A DNA stretch of 64,000 nucleotides from Ochotona curzoniae (Eukaryota; Chordata; Mammalia; Lagomorpha; Ochotonidae): contig NW_024466599.1 in NCBI RefSeq assembly GCF_017591425.1, positions 30,806,001 through 30,870,000 on the forward strand. Reading direction: 5' to 3'. The stretch's first letter is position 1; each line of letters opens with the position of its first letter. Under the pieces are notes generated by a model. The model worked only from the letters and a program-made list of their open reading frames with translations, did no database searches and was not told the origin of the DNA. Below, piece after piece: positions 23,031 through 34,854 of this stretch. The position numbers and the translations under genes were made by a program.

Positions 23031-24695
23031 CAAAAACTAGTATGCCTGTACTCTAAGATATTTTTACCACCAAAGGGATTGAATAACAATAGCATATATT
23101 AAAAGAAATTCAACAGTATTACTTTTAAGTATAGCTGACAATTCAAAACTATTTCAGGATTATTAGGCTAAAAGATACTTACCCCCACTACACTTGGGTA
23201 GGTTAAGCCTACTTTCCTAACATCTTAGGATCATTCTTTTAATTTGCTTATTCCATACTGCAAAAGTAATGTTCAACTCACTATAGTTGGAATAAATCTA
23301 CATTTTGAAAAAAGAAGCCCAATCCATATACCATTATTTCACAGAGTCTAGATGAATGGACAATGGGGACTGCTGTGCAAAATTTGAAGATGAAATAAAA
23401 CTGATTAGACACACATATATCCCACCATTGGTTAAAAATACACTAGCCTTACAAGTATACAATTTCCTAGGTGGTGTTATCTTTGTTCAGAAACATACTA
23501 CAATACTATATGGCAAAGCCCTTTAGCATTTAATTAGGTTACTAATTATGCAGAGAATCACATTACTTTCAAGTCCTTCCTTGGATTGTGACCAAGGCTT
23601 AAACTTATTAAGTTCACATGGCTGCATTTCAAGATGGGGACCATGAGAATAAAGAATATTGCTCTCATACTCCAAAGTGGCCATTGTGCCTAAGACTTCA
23701 GCTATGACACAATCTGAGACATTTGCTAGAAAAAAAAAATCACTACCAATTTCCACTGCTAATTTTTAGTAGTCAGAGGTATTTACATTTCACTTGAATT
23801 TAGCTTTAATTCAATATCATCTTATTCCCCAGAGTTCCTCCTTGCCTATCAAAAAAATATAAAACAAAGTCAGTGCAAGATTATGAGTCATTCTTCAATC
23901 AAGCCAAGGACATAACCTTCAACCTAAGATTAAAAATAAAGTGCTATGTGTGAAATGTAATACTGTTTAAGTTTGGGTGCTAAGGTCTAATAAATATAGC
24001 ATTTCAAAAGAAAATTAAACAATCTGGATCACTTCCTTTTATTCCCATGATTTCATCAGCAGATTTCTATGGCTTTGGCTACATTTGCTAGTATTTGGAG
24101 ACTAGGGAAATTGGTGGAACTTGGCATCATTTAGTTTATAATCTGTAGCACCAGTTCGTACATGGCACAGAAATATTTTCCACTCCTCTATATACTTCAA
24201 AGCATTTCACTTATTATCCAAATGGTTATTCTGACAAAATCATTAATCAAAAAGAAAGCAAAGAAATGTTATTTTTTTTTTTTAAACTTGCCCTTTTCAC
24301 ACTACACTGCTTTAACCACTCGATGCTATTTCCGGAGCAGTCTTAAGTTCCTAAAGAATACCCACCACATCCTGCAATGCCAATTTTTCTTGGCTATGAG
24401 AGGTCAGGGCTTGTTTTTGCTAGCTTTTACTCAAAGTGCGTTACTATATATTTTAAATTTACCTTTTTACTAGATTCCTGTATTTTCTAGAATCCTCTAA
24501 AGAACATGTTGGCTTAAACATGAGAAAGGTATTGCTGATCATAGTGAATGCCTCAAATGAAGATAGAGCTGAGCATGTGGACACACATAGTCTTGTAGAC
24601 AATACTCAATGAATAAGAGTTTTCAGTCAGAGCTCTGAGTTCAGGGCTTCCAGGGTTAGCAAGAAAAAGTTCCAGGATTTGGAATAGGCAAGATG

Positions 24696-24713
24696 CGTGT
24701 GTGTGTGTGTGTG
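24696..24713. repeat. (GT)n microsatellite
   Basis: GCGTGTGTGTGTGTGTGTGC, about nine units. Confidence 0.9.
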
Positions 24714-25064
24714 CGCTTCATACTAAAACTCATACTGCAGCTACGTAACCAGGTGTCTGCCATGTGTGATCTTGGCTTGGTAACAGTCTACTCTCAGAAA
24801 CTCCACCTGCAGTAAAATTGGGAGGGCTGGTCAAATCCAGTCTTATTAGCAAGATGGGTGGTGTTGCACACAGCACCTAACAAGACAACATAAGGTGAGA
24901 AATGAGTTTAATTGGGTGAAGAAACATGAGCTTGCCCACATACCATAGATGAGGTTAACTTACCTACCAAAACTGCTTCTAGTCATAGAGCATTTCAAAG
25001 CCACTACTTGATCACCAAAATCACAGGCAGTACTATCTCAACCATCATGAGAGGCTAAGTCCCC

Positions 25065-25182
25065 TTCTTTGGATTAGCCTATAGAAGGAAAGTTAGAGCA
25101 CAGAACCAGGTGCCAGGTGCTGATACAGAAACCAAAGCATCATAACCAGCATCTTAAATGCTAGGCCAAATGACTGCCCCAA
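25065..25182 (-). mobile_element. Possible C-SINE head remnant
   Basis: AACCAGCATCTTAAATGCTA, then GGCCAAATGACTGCCCC, resembles the reversed head of old C-SINE copies such as the one at 15958-16182. The rest is not recognisable. Confidence 0.4.
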
Positions 25183-28100
25183 CTATTGCTAAGTGCACAT
25201 TTCAGTGGGATTCAGCTCACTTACCAAGTGGTTTTATTTTCACATTCAACAGGACTTTGGTCTCAATGGATTTCCAGTCATTCACTGGCTGATACTCACA
25301 TGTAACCTCTTGGCTAGGTCTTCAAAATCAGGGTTCACTCAACACAGTGGGGTCTGTATACTTAAGGAGAAGGAACAAACGACCAAAATTCAGCATATGC
25401 CCATTTCCTTCCAGATGGAAGATAGAAACTTTGATCTTCTTTTCCTTGCCATTAAGTTCTTTTGGAAAATAAGGAACCCACTATTCCCTGACCTTTGGGA
25501 TTTTTGCAAACTTCAGACTGCAGTTTAGAACACAGACAAGAAACTGTCCAAGGAAAACATGCCCCAAATGAACAGGATATAAACAAAGCTGTAACTAGGT
25601 AATTAATGGCAGGGACTTGCCTTCCCTCACTTGAGTTTCTGATAACAATCTGGCATTTTATCAGCAGGGTCTTTTATCTGGAAGGATTCACTGTGTTCTG
25701 CTGCCTGGAACTATTCTGGGAGGGGACAAAGAGAAGCTTTCATCTTGGAAAGGAAATGGAACTGCATCTAGAAGGGGTAAGGAAGAGTCAAAGCTGTAAA
25801 AAGACCTCTGAGTCGTTCCCTGCCAGAAAGGAGAGGTGAATAGAAAATGGGATGCCCTGTTCACTGCGAGCACAGGAGCACACTCCACTGGGAAAGTGGG
25901 CGCGGCAGCCTGCACCCTCGCCACACTGCTGAAGGGGGTCACTGGCTTGCCACCTTTGTCCCAAGTTCTGCATCTTCTGGCCAAGGTCTTTCATGTATCT
26001 TCCCTTCCAAAACAGAGGAACAAAGGCACATCTCACCGAGTCCTTTTACTGAAAGAAAAGACCTGTGAGTCTTGAAGGTGCAGCTCAAAATGGAGGTAGC
26101 AATGACAAAACAGGGGACAAGGGTGGTGTTGAGTGAGCATCCTCTGACCTTGCATATCGCTTCATACAGGTTTCAATTACCCTAAGCAAAGGCTGGATCT
26201 AGCTGATGGTGATCACAAACGAGGACTATTGGGGGTGGAGCAGTCTGCATGGTAGTAGAAAGTATCCCCTTATTCCCTATCCAAACATAGCTACTCCACT
26301 CAGTCTTCCTAGCAACATGCCATAGATTGGTTGTGGAAGAACTTGGGGAAAAACAGGGTTTTGAATTCGCCGTTCTACTTAGAACTCGGAAATATTTATC
26401 CAAGGTTGAGCCAGGGAGGCGAACCAATTCCAAAACCCACAGCCTGGGGCTTCTAAACTGGGCACACATTGCCCAGTGACACTAATTCCCTTCTGTCATG
26501 TGCTGTAACAGTCCTTTGGGGGCTCTGGGTTCATATCCAGGACCCTCGGGACAGCTCAGTGTTCCAGGCTCGGAAAAGGAGCTCAAGGAGTCTGCTGGCT
26601 GGGCCAGCTTCCAAGGGGACAATGGACAGGGCACTCTCAAGCCATGCAGCAGAACACAACCTCCTCTTATCTTTTCAAGTATTTCTTAAGTCCAGTTGTC
26701 ATTCTGGCTACAAATAATTCTGAGGATTTGAATGATGCAAGAAAAGAGAGAGAGAGGTATGCTTGGATCCTATTAATTACAGATATTGGCTCTCAGCTAC
26801 AAAACCAAACACCGATTTCTTAAGTCTCTCTCACTAGATTTAGGAGAGTTATAATTAGCATTAAGGAAATTTATTCTTTATTTTTTCCAAACTGAATCAA
26901 AGGTGGACCTAAGTTATATAGGAAATTATATATAAAAAAGAGAATATCTAGGAAAAAGACATTTTGTTTTTCAGGAAAGTAATGGATAAACAGTCCAGGC
27001 AAGCAACAAACTCACATAAAGTAACCCATCGGTTCAAGGGACTCACTTGACAAATATTTGCAGATATTTTCTGCCCACTGCTTTATAAATGATTTTGTCT
27101 TGCGACACATCCTTGAGTAACAATTCAGTTTCCCCTTGGCTACCTAGATGTTTCCACAGCTTCTACCAAAACAAGTGTAACCACAATAACCAAGAAGGAG
27201 CAAGCACATTTACAACATAGCACATTTCATACAACTCTGTGTTTTGTTAAAGCACTGGACACTTTAGAGATGGAACAGAAAAACTCACGACTATCAGCGT
27301 TATTCAGATGAGGGCTGAGCAACATTTAGCAGTTTTCACTGAAAGTTAGGAGAAGTGTGCATTTCTCACCAGTTGGTAGTTGAGGACTATAAGTTCTAGC
27401 CTAGGAATCCTCCCTGATCCAAGAGCTGGGGCTCAGGAGCTCTGCTGCCCTCAGAGCGCTTTCCAGTGGATTCCACTGTAATCTTAGGTTGGAGGAGGGA
27501 AAAGGCACAGGGCACACGGAAAATACACGGACAAGAGGGTATCTGAGCCACTTTCAGAGCCTCCTAAAATGGCTAACCCAGAGGCTATGGTTAGACACCA
27601 GGGAAAGCTCCTTAAAGTGCTTCCATGCAATTTGGAGTCATGAAATTTCCACCTCATGATATTTAGCACCTTAGATATTTCACTGATTTACATTTATCTT
27701 TCTTCCAAGTCAGTTGAGGATTATCACATAATAAAACATCGACAATTAAAAAAAATTAAACATGTACTTATGCTCCTGTAATTTCTGTTTTCTTTTGAAC
27801 TAAAAAGACAAATGAAGAAGTAAGTTATTGGGTGTGAAAGTATTTTGTAAACTTCAAATGCTTAGACAAATGTTTGCCACTGTTACTTTTTCTTTGTGTT
27901 TAAACAACCCTGAAGATTTTAAAAATTAGGTAGTTCCAGCAGTGGAAACTTAAGATGACATACTAGAAGACACATAGGAAACATTTTCTAAAAGTTTAAA
28001 AAGTATGTGTTTTATAAATAGCAGTCAGCCCACAAATAATCTCATTAAGATTTCATGCTTCCTAGCCTCCAGTCACATTTGCTTTTTACTAAGACACTTA

Positions 28101-28489
28101 AAACTGTGCAGTGACCCATAATTTCCTATAATAAGGAAAATTCTCTTGTAAGAAATTCTCAGTATTTCTCAAGAATCTCAGAAGTTTAGCTGAGAGGTTG
28201 TTTTTAGCAACATGTCACAACTACTTGGGCTTAACTGCAACTTTTCTTCCTTCTCTGCTGATTTTAGATTAGAAAATGCGACGGCTGCCAATGCAATGCC
28301 CAAAGGGGGAACATCTGAAGAAAGCAAAGAGAGTTCTAACGTGTATTATGTGAAACTGCACATGAACTGCAGCATGCTGAGAGCTAGCTAGTCCTGTTCC
28401 CCTGAGGCAGGTGAGAGGAAGGGTATCTGTGGGGTTAGGAGCAGGCACAGCCAAGCCAGTGGCTGTGACGATGAGGCCCAGAGCCAAAG

Positions 28490-28715
28490 GGCTTGGTTCA
28501 TATCCAAGTCTTAACACCTACTAGCAGGAAGACCCCAAAGCATAGACTTTCTACCACCTGACTTGCCCCCTCTGTGCAATGGGACTAACAATGGTAAAAA
28601 GCTAACAGCATTGCTATGATGACTGAATGAGTTAACATATACAAAGTCCTAAAGCAGTGCCTGGCCCATAGTCAACATTCGCTAAGTATTAGCAATTAGC
28701 AGTAATTATTAGGAT
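28490..28715 (+). mobile_element. MIR, nearly complete
   Basis: All MIR blocks in order: GGGCTTGGTTCATATCCAAG, CTCTGTGCAATGGGACTAAC, GCTATGATGACTGAATGAGT, AGCAGTGCCTGGCCCATAGT, CATTCGCTAAGTATTAGC. Confidence 0.85.
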
Positions 28716-28779
28716 GGGGAAAATCAGAACAAAAACAAGAGGGGCCAGAAGCATCACAGCAACAGAAGGATACTTCATA

Positions 28780-28880
28780 ATGCCCATAATGTCGTTTGTC
28801 TGATTCACCACTGTATTTCTAGTATCTGACACGTGATTCTTGTTATCAACAAAAATCTGCTGAGAGACTGAATACAAGAA
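28780..28880 (+). mobile_element. L2 3' end
   Basis: GTCTGATTCACCACTGTATT, TCTAGTATCTGACACGTG, then AAAATCTGCTGAGAGACTGA follow the L2 terminal TGTCTTGTTCACTGCTGTAT..AATATTTGTTGAATGAA pattern. Confidence 0.65.
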
Positions 28881-28894
28881 CTGATCCCTGATTC

Positions 28895-29020
28895 CTTCAC
28901 AAGTCACTTTCTGACCGTGGACACATCACATTTACTCTTTCCAGGCCTTGGCTGCTCCACCTCCAGAGAAAGGGACTAACACCTGTAGCTGTCTCACAGG
29001 AATGATAATATAAGGGGAAA
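28895..29020 (+). mobile_element. MIR fragment
   Basis: CACAAGTCACTTTCTGACCG, CAGGCCTTGGCTGCTCCACC, GCTGTCTCACAGGAATGATA; a second MIR directly after the L2 fragment. Confidence 0.6.
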
Positions 29021-29171
29021 GAAAGATATTTCAAACTTACTGCAGGGATTCCAGAAGCCAACAATTTTTATTCCAATGCTCCTTGGGTACTGAGTATCCA
29101 TGCCCACAGTCAGGGACAGCTGAGTCTCTGAAATATCTGGAGCACTGATTCTGATAGGCTGCTGCTTCTTC

Positions 29172-29492
29172 TTTTTTTTAAAGATTATTATTATTATTAT
29201 TATTATTATTATTTTAATTGCAAAGTTAGATATACAGAGAGGAAGATCTTCCGTCCTTTGATTCACTCCCCAAGTGACTGTAAAGGCCAGAGCTGCGCCA
29301 ATCCAAAGCCAGGAGCCTCTTCCACACAGGTGCAGGATCCCAAGGCTTTGGGCCATCTTCGACTGCCCTCCCAGGCCATAAGCAGGGAGCTGGATGGGGA
29401 GTGGGGCTACAGAGATTAGAACCAGCACCCATGCGGGATCCTGGTGAGTTCAAGGTGAGGACTTTACCCGCTAGGCCATAGCACTGGGTCCC
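29172..29492 (-). mobile_element. C-SINE, pika-type, with (ATT)n tail
   Basis: Full reverse copy: poly(T)/(ATT)n tail, GGAAGATCTTCCGTCCTTTG, CCAAAGCCAGGAGCCTCTTC, CCCATGCGGGATCCTGG, ending CACTGGGTCCCGG. The flanks GATAGGCTGCTGCTTCTTC (29153) and GATAGGCTTCTATTTCC (29493) look like an imperfect target-site duplication. Confidence 0.93.
29184..29213. repeat. (ATT)n microsatellite in a SINE tail
   Basis: About ten ATT units grown from the A-rich tail of the reverse C-SINE. Confidence 0.95.
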
Positions 29493-29560
29493 GGATAGGC
29501 TTCTATTTCCAGCTGTACACACTAGGCCAGGGAATACATCCAGGCTGGTGAAAAATGGTG

Positions 29561-29598
29561 CAGACATCTTGCAGGCCGTGTCAGACATCTTGCAGGCC
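29561..29598. repeat. Tandem 17-bp duplication
   Basis: CAGACATCTTGCAGGCC occurs perfectly twice, separated by GTGT. Confidence 0.95.
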
Positions 29599-29709
29599 CT
29601 ACAAAGGGCTACTTAAACCTTGGTATGAACAGCTAACTGAACTTGGTAACTTTTGGATGTCTGTAGGACAGGAAGAATTTGTTCAATAGAAAGCCAAATC
29701 TGTAACTTC

Positions 29710-29721
29710 GGGGGGGGGGGG
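29710..29721. repeat. Poly(G) run, 12 G
   Basis: TTC followed by twelve G and TCC; unusual in intronic sequence and prone to sequencing error. Confidence 0.9.
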
Positions 29722-30499
29722 TCCAGATCTAGCTCTGATCCCTTAGCATAGGCATGGTAACCCCGTTAGCAACATACAGAGTAAAAAAAAGAAGAGGGCA
29801 GGATAAAGAGGTCCACTAAAGCTTGAATGGCAGCAAGAGTAAGGCGGAGGGAATGGCACTGTTAGAGGAGAAAGGTGAAAGCCCAGAGAAAGATGTGAGA
29901 AAAAGAGTTTAATGAAAAGAGTATTTGCTATTGTATCAAATTCCAGAGAAAGATCAGGAGTGTTGAGGACTGCAAAGCAGCCAAGGGCTTTTAAAGTGCA
30001 AGCTCACTCCCAGCACTCCCTGGTCACCGCTGTACGTACCCTTCCCGTGAAGTGGCAGAAGCAGCAGCCCTGCACTGATTTAAGGAAGGAGCAGAAGTGG
30101 AGCAATTGGAGTTGATTAAGACAGCCCAGCTTTTCTGGCCACAGAACAAAGGAGAGAGGGCAAGGGGTCGCTCAGGACTGCTGGCCTCAGCTTCCTCTTG
30201 GAAGGGTTAACAAGGTGAAGGGTGCTGGGTTGAGCAAGGGCACACAACAGGCCCTCAAAAAACACACTGAACAGATGGGTGAACCAGGGATTAAGAAGGC
30301 TCAAAGAATCAAATGAAAGACCAGAATGAAGGGTGAAGGAGATGATGCCGACTACTGATTTGAAGGGAGGTAAGATGGGTGAGGTGAGAAAGGCAGGGAG
30401 GAAAAAACAAAGGTGTGAGAGGCTGTGCATCCCAACCAGCTGAGATGAACAGCATCATTCATTTGTCTAGGTTATAATTACAGCAATTCGCTTACCAAA

Positions 30500-31460
30500 G
30501 GTACAGCTTACTGCGGTTTTAGTTACCCATAGTCAACTATGGTCTGAAAATCTTTCTGCAGAATTCTAGAAACAAACAGTTCCTGAATTTTAAATTGTGT
30601 GTCTTAGAGGGCTGGTGTGGTGGAATAGCAAGCTATTCTTCCACATGCAGTGTCAGCATCCCATATGGGAGCTTGAATCATGCCCTGGCTCCTGTACTTC
30701 CCATCCAGCTCCCTGCTTAACGGCCTGGAAAAGCAGTAGAGGATGACCCAAGGCCTGGGGACCCTGGACATACGTGCAAGACATAGCACCATGCTCCTGG
30801 TTTTGGATTGGGTCAGCTCTGATTGTTGCAGCCACTCGGGGAGAGAACCAACAGATGAACTCTCTCTTCCCTGACTTCTCTCTGTAAATCTGCCTTTGAA
30901 TAAAAATAAATAAAATGTAAAACAAAACAAAAGTGTCTAAGTAATGTGATGAAATCTCCAGCTGTCCTGCTTGGAACAGCCCAGGGCATGAGTCATGCCT
31001 CCATCATCCTCACATTCACATCGCATCCAATACCCACCCCTGGGTCACTTAGTAGCCGCCTCAGTTTTGAAAGCCTCTTCAGATCCCGTATTGATAAGCC
31101 AAAAAAAAAAAAGTCATAAAAAGACTTGCTTCATGTAAAAACACAGAGGTCCTTAACTTAGCAAGAAAGAAAAAAAAAAAAAAAGGAATAGGTTGAGGCT
31201 GTGAAGGCCTATGGTATAGGAACAAATCACCCATTTGAGAAATTGTAAAGAAGAAAATTTGTTAGTTCCTGCCATACCTGAAAGTGAAACAGGTACAGCA
31301 CAGTTCCTGATAAGCGCTTAGTTAAATGGAAAAGGTCTATAATCTGTGTACATCAAGCTAGCAAAAAAACATAGTATATAAGGGTTTAGTACCATCTGGG
31401 GTTTCAGGCTTCCCCTCGGATCTTGGAATGGATCCTGAGGAAAAGGGGTCACTACTACAG
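30500..31460 (+). mobile_element. Tigger-type (pogo) DNA transposon relic, internally deleted
   Basis: The order follows Tigger elements: GTTTTAGTTACCCATAGTCA, TATGGTCTGAAAATC, ATTCTAGAAACAAACAGTTC, TGATGAAATCTCCAGCTGTC, GGTCACTTAGTAGCCGCCTC, then GATAAGCGCTTAGTTAAATG (coding remnant of the transposase), and the end GGGTTTAGTACCATCTGGGG, TTTCAGGCTTCCCCTCGGAT, CTTGGAATGGATCCTGAGG. The transposase is destroyed by deletions and stops. A C-SINE (30607-30930) is inserted in its 5' region, so the Tigger is the older of the two. Confidence 0.8.
30607..30930 (+). mobile_element. C-SINE nested in the Tigger relic
   Basis: AGGGCTGGTGTGGTGGAATA head, CCCATCCAGCTCCCTGCTTA, tail CTGCCTTTGAATAAAAATAA. The flanks GTGTCTTA and GTGTCTAA give a short imperfect duplication. 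Confidence 0.9.
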
Positions 31461-32182
31461 GCTGGTGAGGGCCAAGCCCCAGCGTGGGGATGAGGGAATG
31501 CCAGCCAGGGAAACCTACTATGTTGTTCTTTCCCTCATCATTTTAAGTCTGCTATAAAATTAATTTTTTACCTACCCACTCTATCAATTCATATTTTCTG
31601 CCTTAGAAGAAAAAAACGCTTTTTTGAACTTAGAATGTTTCTTATTGAGAAGATGATTGCATATTAGGCAGCATTCGGAGCTTAAAATTATAAACTCCTT
31701 CAATTCTTCAATAAAGGTGCCTGCTGAGTACGTTGGCTACAATTTTTGAGAAAATATTTAAGACCAAGGAAATAAAAGCTCCACATGGGAATACAATTAA
31801 AATATTAAATAATTCTAAATAATATGATTCATAAAATTTTATTCCCCATTCATCATTATTTATATAAGACTTTTGTAACCTTTGGGGTGGGGGGCAAATA
31901 TTGTTGTTATATTTATAATGAGAGTTACCAAAGACTATACATCGATGATTTCTGCTGGTAAACAGCAAATCACTTATTTTGTGAATTTTCTGTCACCTTT
32001 GCTAGAAATGAAAGGGAAGTTCTTTACGACGACTCTTGAGTAATTACACAGCTCCTTGTGAAAACCTCTTCCTGGCTGGATCCCACTTCTATAGGATCAA
32101 CACCCTCACTCTTCTCTCCTCTTAGGTGAAATCACAAAGGTTAATTTTTTTTTAACAAAGGTTAATTTTAAAAAAATAATAT
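31461..32182. other. Intron, nothing recognised
   Basis: AT-rich sequence. GGTTAATTTT occurs twice near 32140-32170, just before the next SINE. Confidence 0.5.
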
Positions 32183-32486
32183 GGGGCCAACATTGAGGTA
32201 TAGTGAACAATGCAGCTGCTTACAATGCCGGCATCCCACATGGGTGCCAGTTGATGCCCTGGCTGCTCCACTTCCTGGCTAGCTTGCTGCTAATGCAAAA
32301 GCAGCAGAAAATGGACCAAGTGTTGGGCTCCTGTCATGCACGTGGCAGACCCAGATGAAGTCCCTGGCTTTGGCCTGGCTCAACCCTGGCTATTGTGACC
32401 ATCTGGGGCATGAACCACTGAATGGAAGATCTCCTTGTCTCTCCCTCTCTTTGACTGTGAGTTTCAAAAATAAGAATAAATCTTAA
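32183..32486 (+). mobile_element. C-SINE, old subtype with (CA)n tail
   Basis: GGGGCCAACATTGAGGTATA head, CCAGTTGATGCCCTGGCTGC, TGGCCTGGCTCAACCCTGGC, tail AATAAGAATAAATCTTAAC running into (CA)n. Confidence 0.9.
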
Positions 32487-32502
32487 CACACACACACACA
32501 CA
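32486..32502. repeat. (CA)n at a SINE tail
   Basis: About eight CA units directly after AATCTTAA. Confidence 0.9.
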
Positions 32503-32689
32503 GCTCATAAAATGGCAGACTGTATTCACTTATTCTTTCCAATACTTCTTGCTACTCTGGGAGAAGTTTCTGGACTTCTCCCTCCCTTCCCCCATTCTTG
32601 ATAAGCCTTGTCCTCAGTGGACATACCACAGAACTAAGCAGATAACAGACACTATGTCAGGTTCATTAGCTGACACAGGTTGTACTTCA

Positions 32690-32795
32690 CTATCCAGACT
32701 GTATATTCTTCATGAATGAAGATTTCTTCTTTACTCTGTGTCTTACCCAAGACCTGACTCAGCTAGGGACACAATGAATGTTTAACAAACATTTG
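32690..32795 (+). mobile_element. L2 3' end
   Basis: CTATCCAGACTGTATATTCT, TCATGAATGAAGATTTCTTC, GACACAATGAATGTTTAACA match the L2 terminal segment. Confidence 0.55.
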
Positions 32796-32799
32796 GCTA

Positions 32800-34645
32800 T
32801 TCAAGTAACTGATTGGACACCAACTTTCAAAGAGTGAATAGCAGTAACAGGACATGGATTACCATCCTTGTCAGAAATTTCACTAAAGAATGAGACTATT
32901 TGCAGATCAACTTACTTGTTCTGACATGACCTGAATGGGTCTGTTGAAGTAATAGATAACATTGAAGCAAAGCTGGTCCCTACAGGTTTTGTTTTTCCAG
33001 CTTGCTTTGTCAATGCATTCCATGGGAAGTGAACTCCTCACTCCTTTTACTCAAAAACATATTTAGAAAATGGTCTTAGAGATCTGGCACCAGTGATGAG
33101 GTTGGCTGGACCCCTCTCTAGGAACTGAGAGATAAAAATCCATGATACATGACAGAGTGTCTTTCTATGCCAGAACTCTTTGCAAAAAAAGCCACACCAT
33201 ACAAAGAACATGATTTCACTTCACACACTGAGCCTCAGTTACCCTTGGGTGGGAATCGGAACCTGAGGTGGCCATGACCGCTATGCTCAGGAGAGCCACA
33301 GTAGACCAGGGAGGCAGAGTAGGTTTCTGCCTACACAGTGTGATTTCACAGGCACTGTAGAACAACCTTCTAGTCTGGTTCCAAGTCCTCCCTTTGTAAG
33401 GCCTAACATGCCACCACAAGAGCAGCAATGGCTCAATTTCGAAATGCATGTCTCCATGCTAGAAGAAATAGCCCCAGGGGAGATGACAGTGCGGTCATTG
33501 AAAGGATTTTGTGAGAGAAGGGGGAGGGGGTGGCACCTATTGGTAAGGAAGATATCTGAGCAGTGACCCTCTGCACTTTGACAAGCCTGCCCACAGCCTG
33601 ACCTGCTGTCAAACAGTCTTAGCACTGAAACCAACGGGCCAGGGACCAAGTTTCCCACAGATTGGTGAGATAACAGGTCCCTTCTTTTATCCAACCATTG
33701 TTAGCAGATTAGGACAGTGGGAGAAACCCTTCTTGAAGTTTCATGTTTAGTAGTAACCACAGGCAGAGTCGAGTTATCAGAGTTCAAGACTGGCCAGAAG
33801 GGAGGAAGTTCTAGGCTAAGCATTGCAAAGTTCTACTCTCAGGTGACTTCTAACCAACAAAGCCTTGACGACTCCTGCACTCTGTCTCCAGACACCTCTG
33901 TTAAAAGAAGATCCTTTGGGAAGACTGGACAACAAAGAGTTATCTAGTTCAATCAGTCTCCAAAAAACGCATCTCTCACTACTCAGAGGCTCAAATGTTC
34001 CCTATGCTTGTCAGAAAACAAACGCAGTTTAAGCCAACATCTGGAATGAAGAAAAACATAGCAACCACAAAAAAAAAAAAGATAATTAAATTAATAAGGA
34101 ATGCTTTTCAGACATAACATCACATAGGCCAAAAAATTGTTTTCAGAACTATCCAGAACAAAGTTATAGAAGTTACTTAGAAGTTAACTTTAAATGGATT
34201 AATCGTTGGGGGACAGTACCATTTAGGAACAGATCACCATGACCTTGTGGACCGTGTCCAGAAAGGCACCCCAACCTCTTGTCTACAGGAGACTGAGGAA
34301 TCTTCAAACAAAAATGTAAAAGTGTATGTCACAGGCTCTGAAGCAGATTTACTATTTCATTTACTGTACAATGAGAATTCACAGCCAAGTTGTTTAGCCA
34401 TTCTGAAGTAAGACATTCCAGACTGGGCATTACAGAGATCTTTTAGAAAATAACCCCAATGTGTGATCAGTTTTCTTTGATTACTTTCACTCACAGTATG
34501 TGGAAATCGGTTGATTTCTTTGATGGAGAATAGTGATTTTCATAAAATAATTCCTTAAATTAAAAAGCTAAAATCTCTATTTCCTCATTAGGAGAAAATA
34601 GTGTGCTGTCTGCCACATGGCAGCCTCTCAACTATGTAAAGACCA
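32800..34645. other. Intron, nothing recognised
   Basis: A long reverse open frame at 33287-33694 (135 codons) has no recognisable domain. Confidence 0.5.
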
Positions 34646-34649
34646 TTAC

Positions 34650-34850
34650 CATGTTGCCTCTAAAAAAGTCTTCTCCAGCCTAACTCTTTCCAGATGTTCA
34701 ACTTCCTCCACCTCATGGTCACCGCTTCCCCCTGCTCCCAGGATAAATATTAGTTTATCTCCAAAAATGGAGGACCCAAAACAGAATAATGTGGGTTTAG
34801 TCCAACCGGCTGAGTTCAGGGAGACCCTCTGGAGGCAGCAACAATAGCAT
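34650..34850 (+). mobile_element. L3/CR1-like LINE 3' relic
   Basis: TCTTCTCCAGCCTAACTCTT, TCCAGATGTTCAACTTCCTC, then GGACCCAAAACAGAATAATG follow the order of CR1-clade 3' ends (TTCTCCAGGCTAAACA..CAGAACTGGACACAATA). It is highly diverged. An exapted or otherwise conserved piece would explain its survival. Confidence 0.45.
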
Positions 34851-34854
34851 GCTG

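Larger units (their letters stand above)
23035..28485. other. Long SINE-poor intron stretch
   Basis: No full C-SINE, L1 or exon recognised. A possible C-SINE head remnant sits at 25065-25182 (ATGCTAGGCCAAATGACTGC) and a GT repeat at 24696-24713. Several open frames around 25.6-26.7 kb overlap on both strands without homology. Confidence 0.5.

Noticed and set aside
33287..33694. 135-codon reverse frame, cysteine- and serine-rich
   Set aside because: Composition is that of random GC-moderate DNA. No domain, and overlapping frames in other phases are similar.
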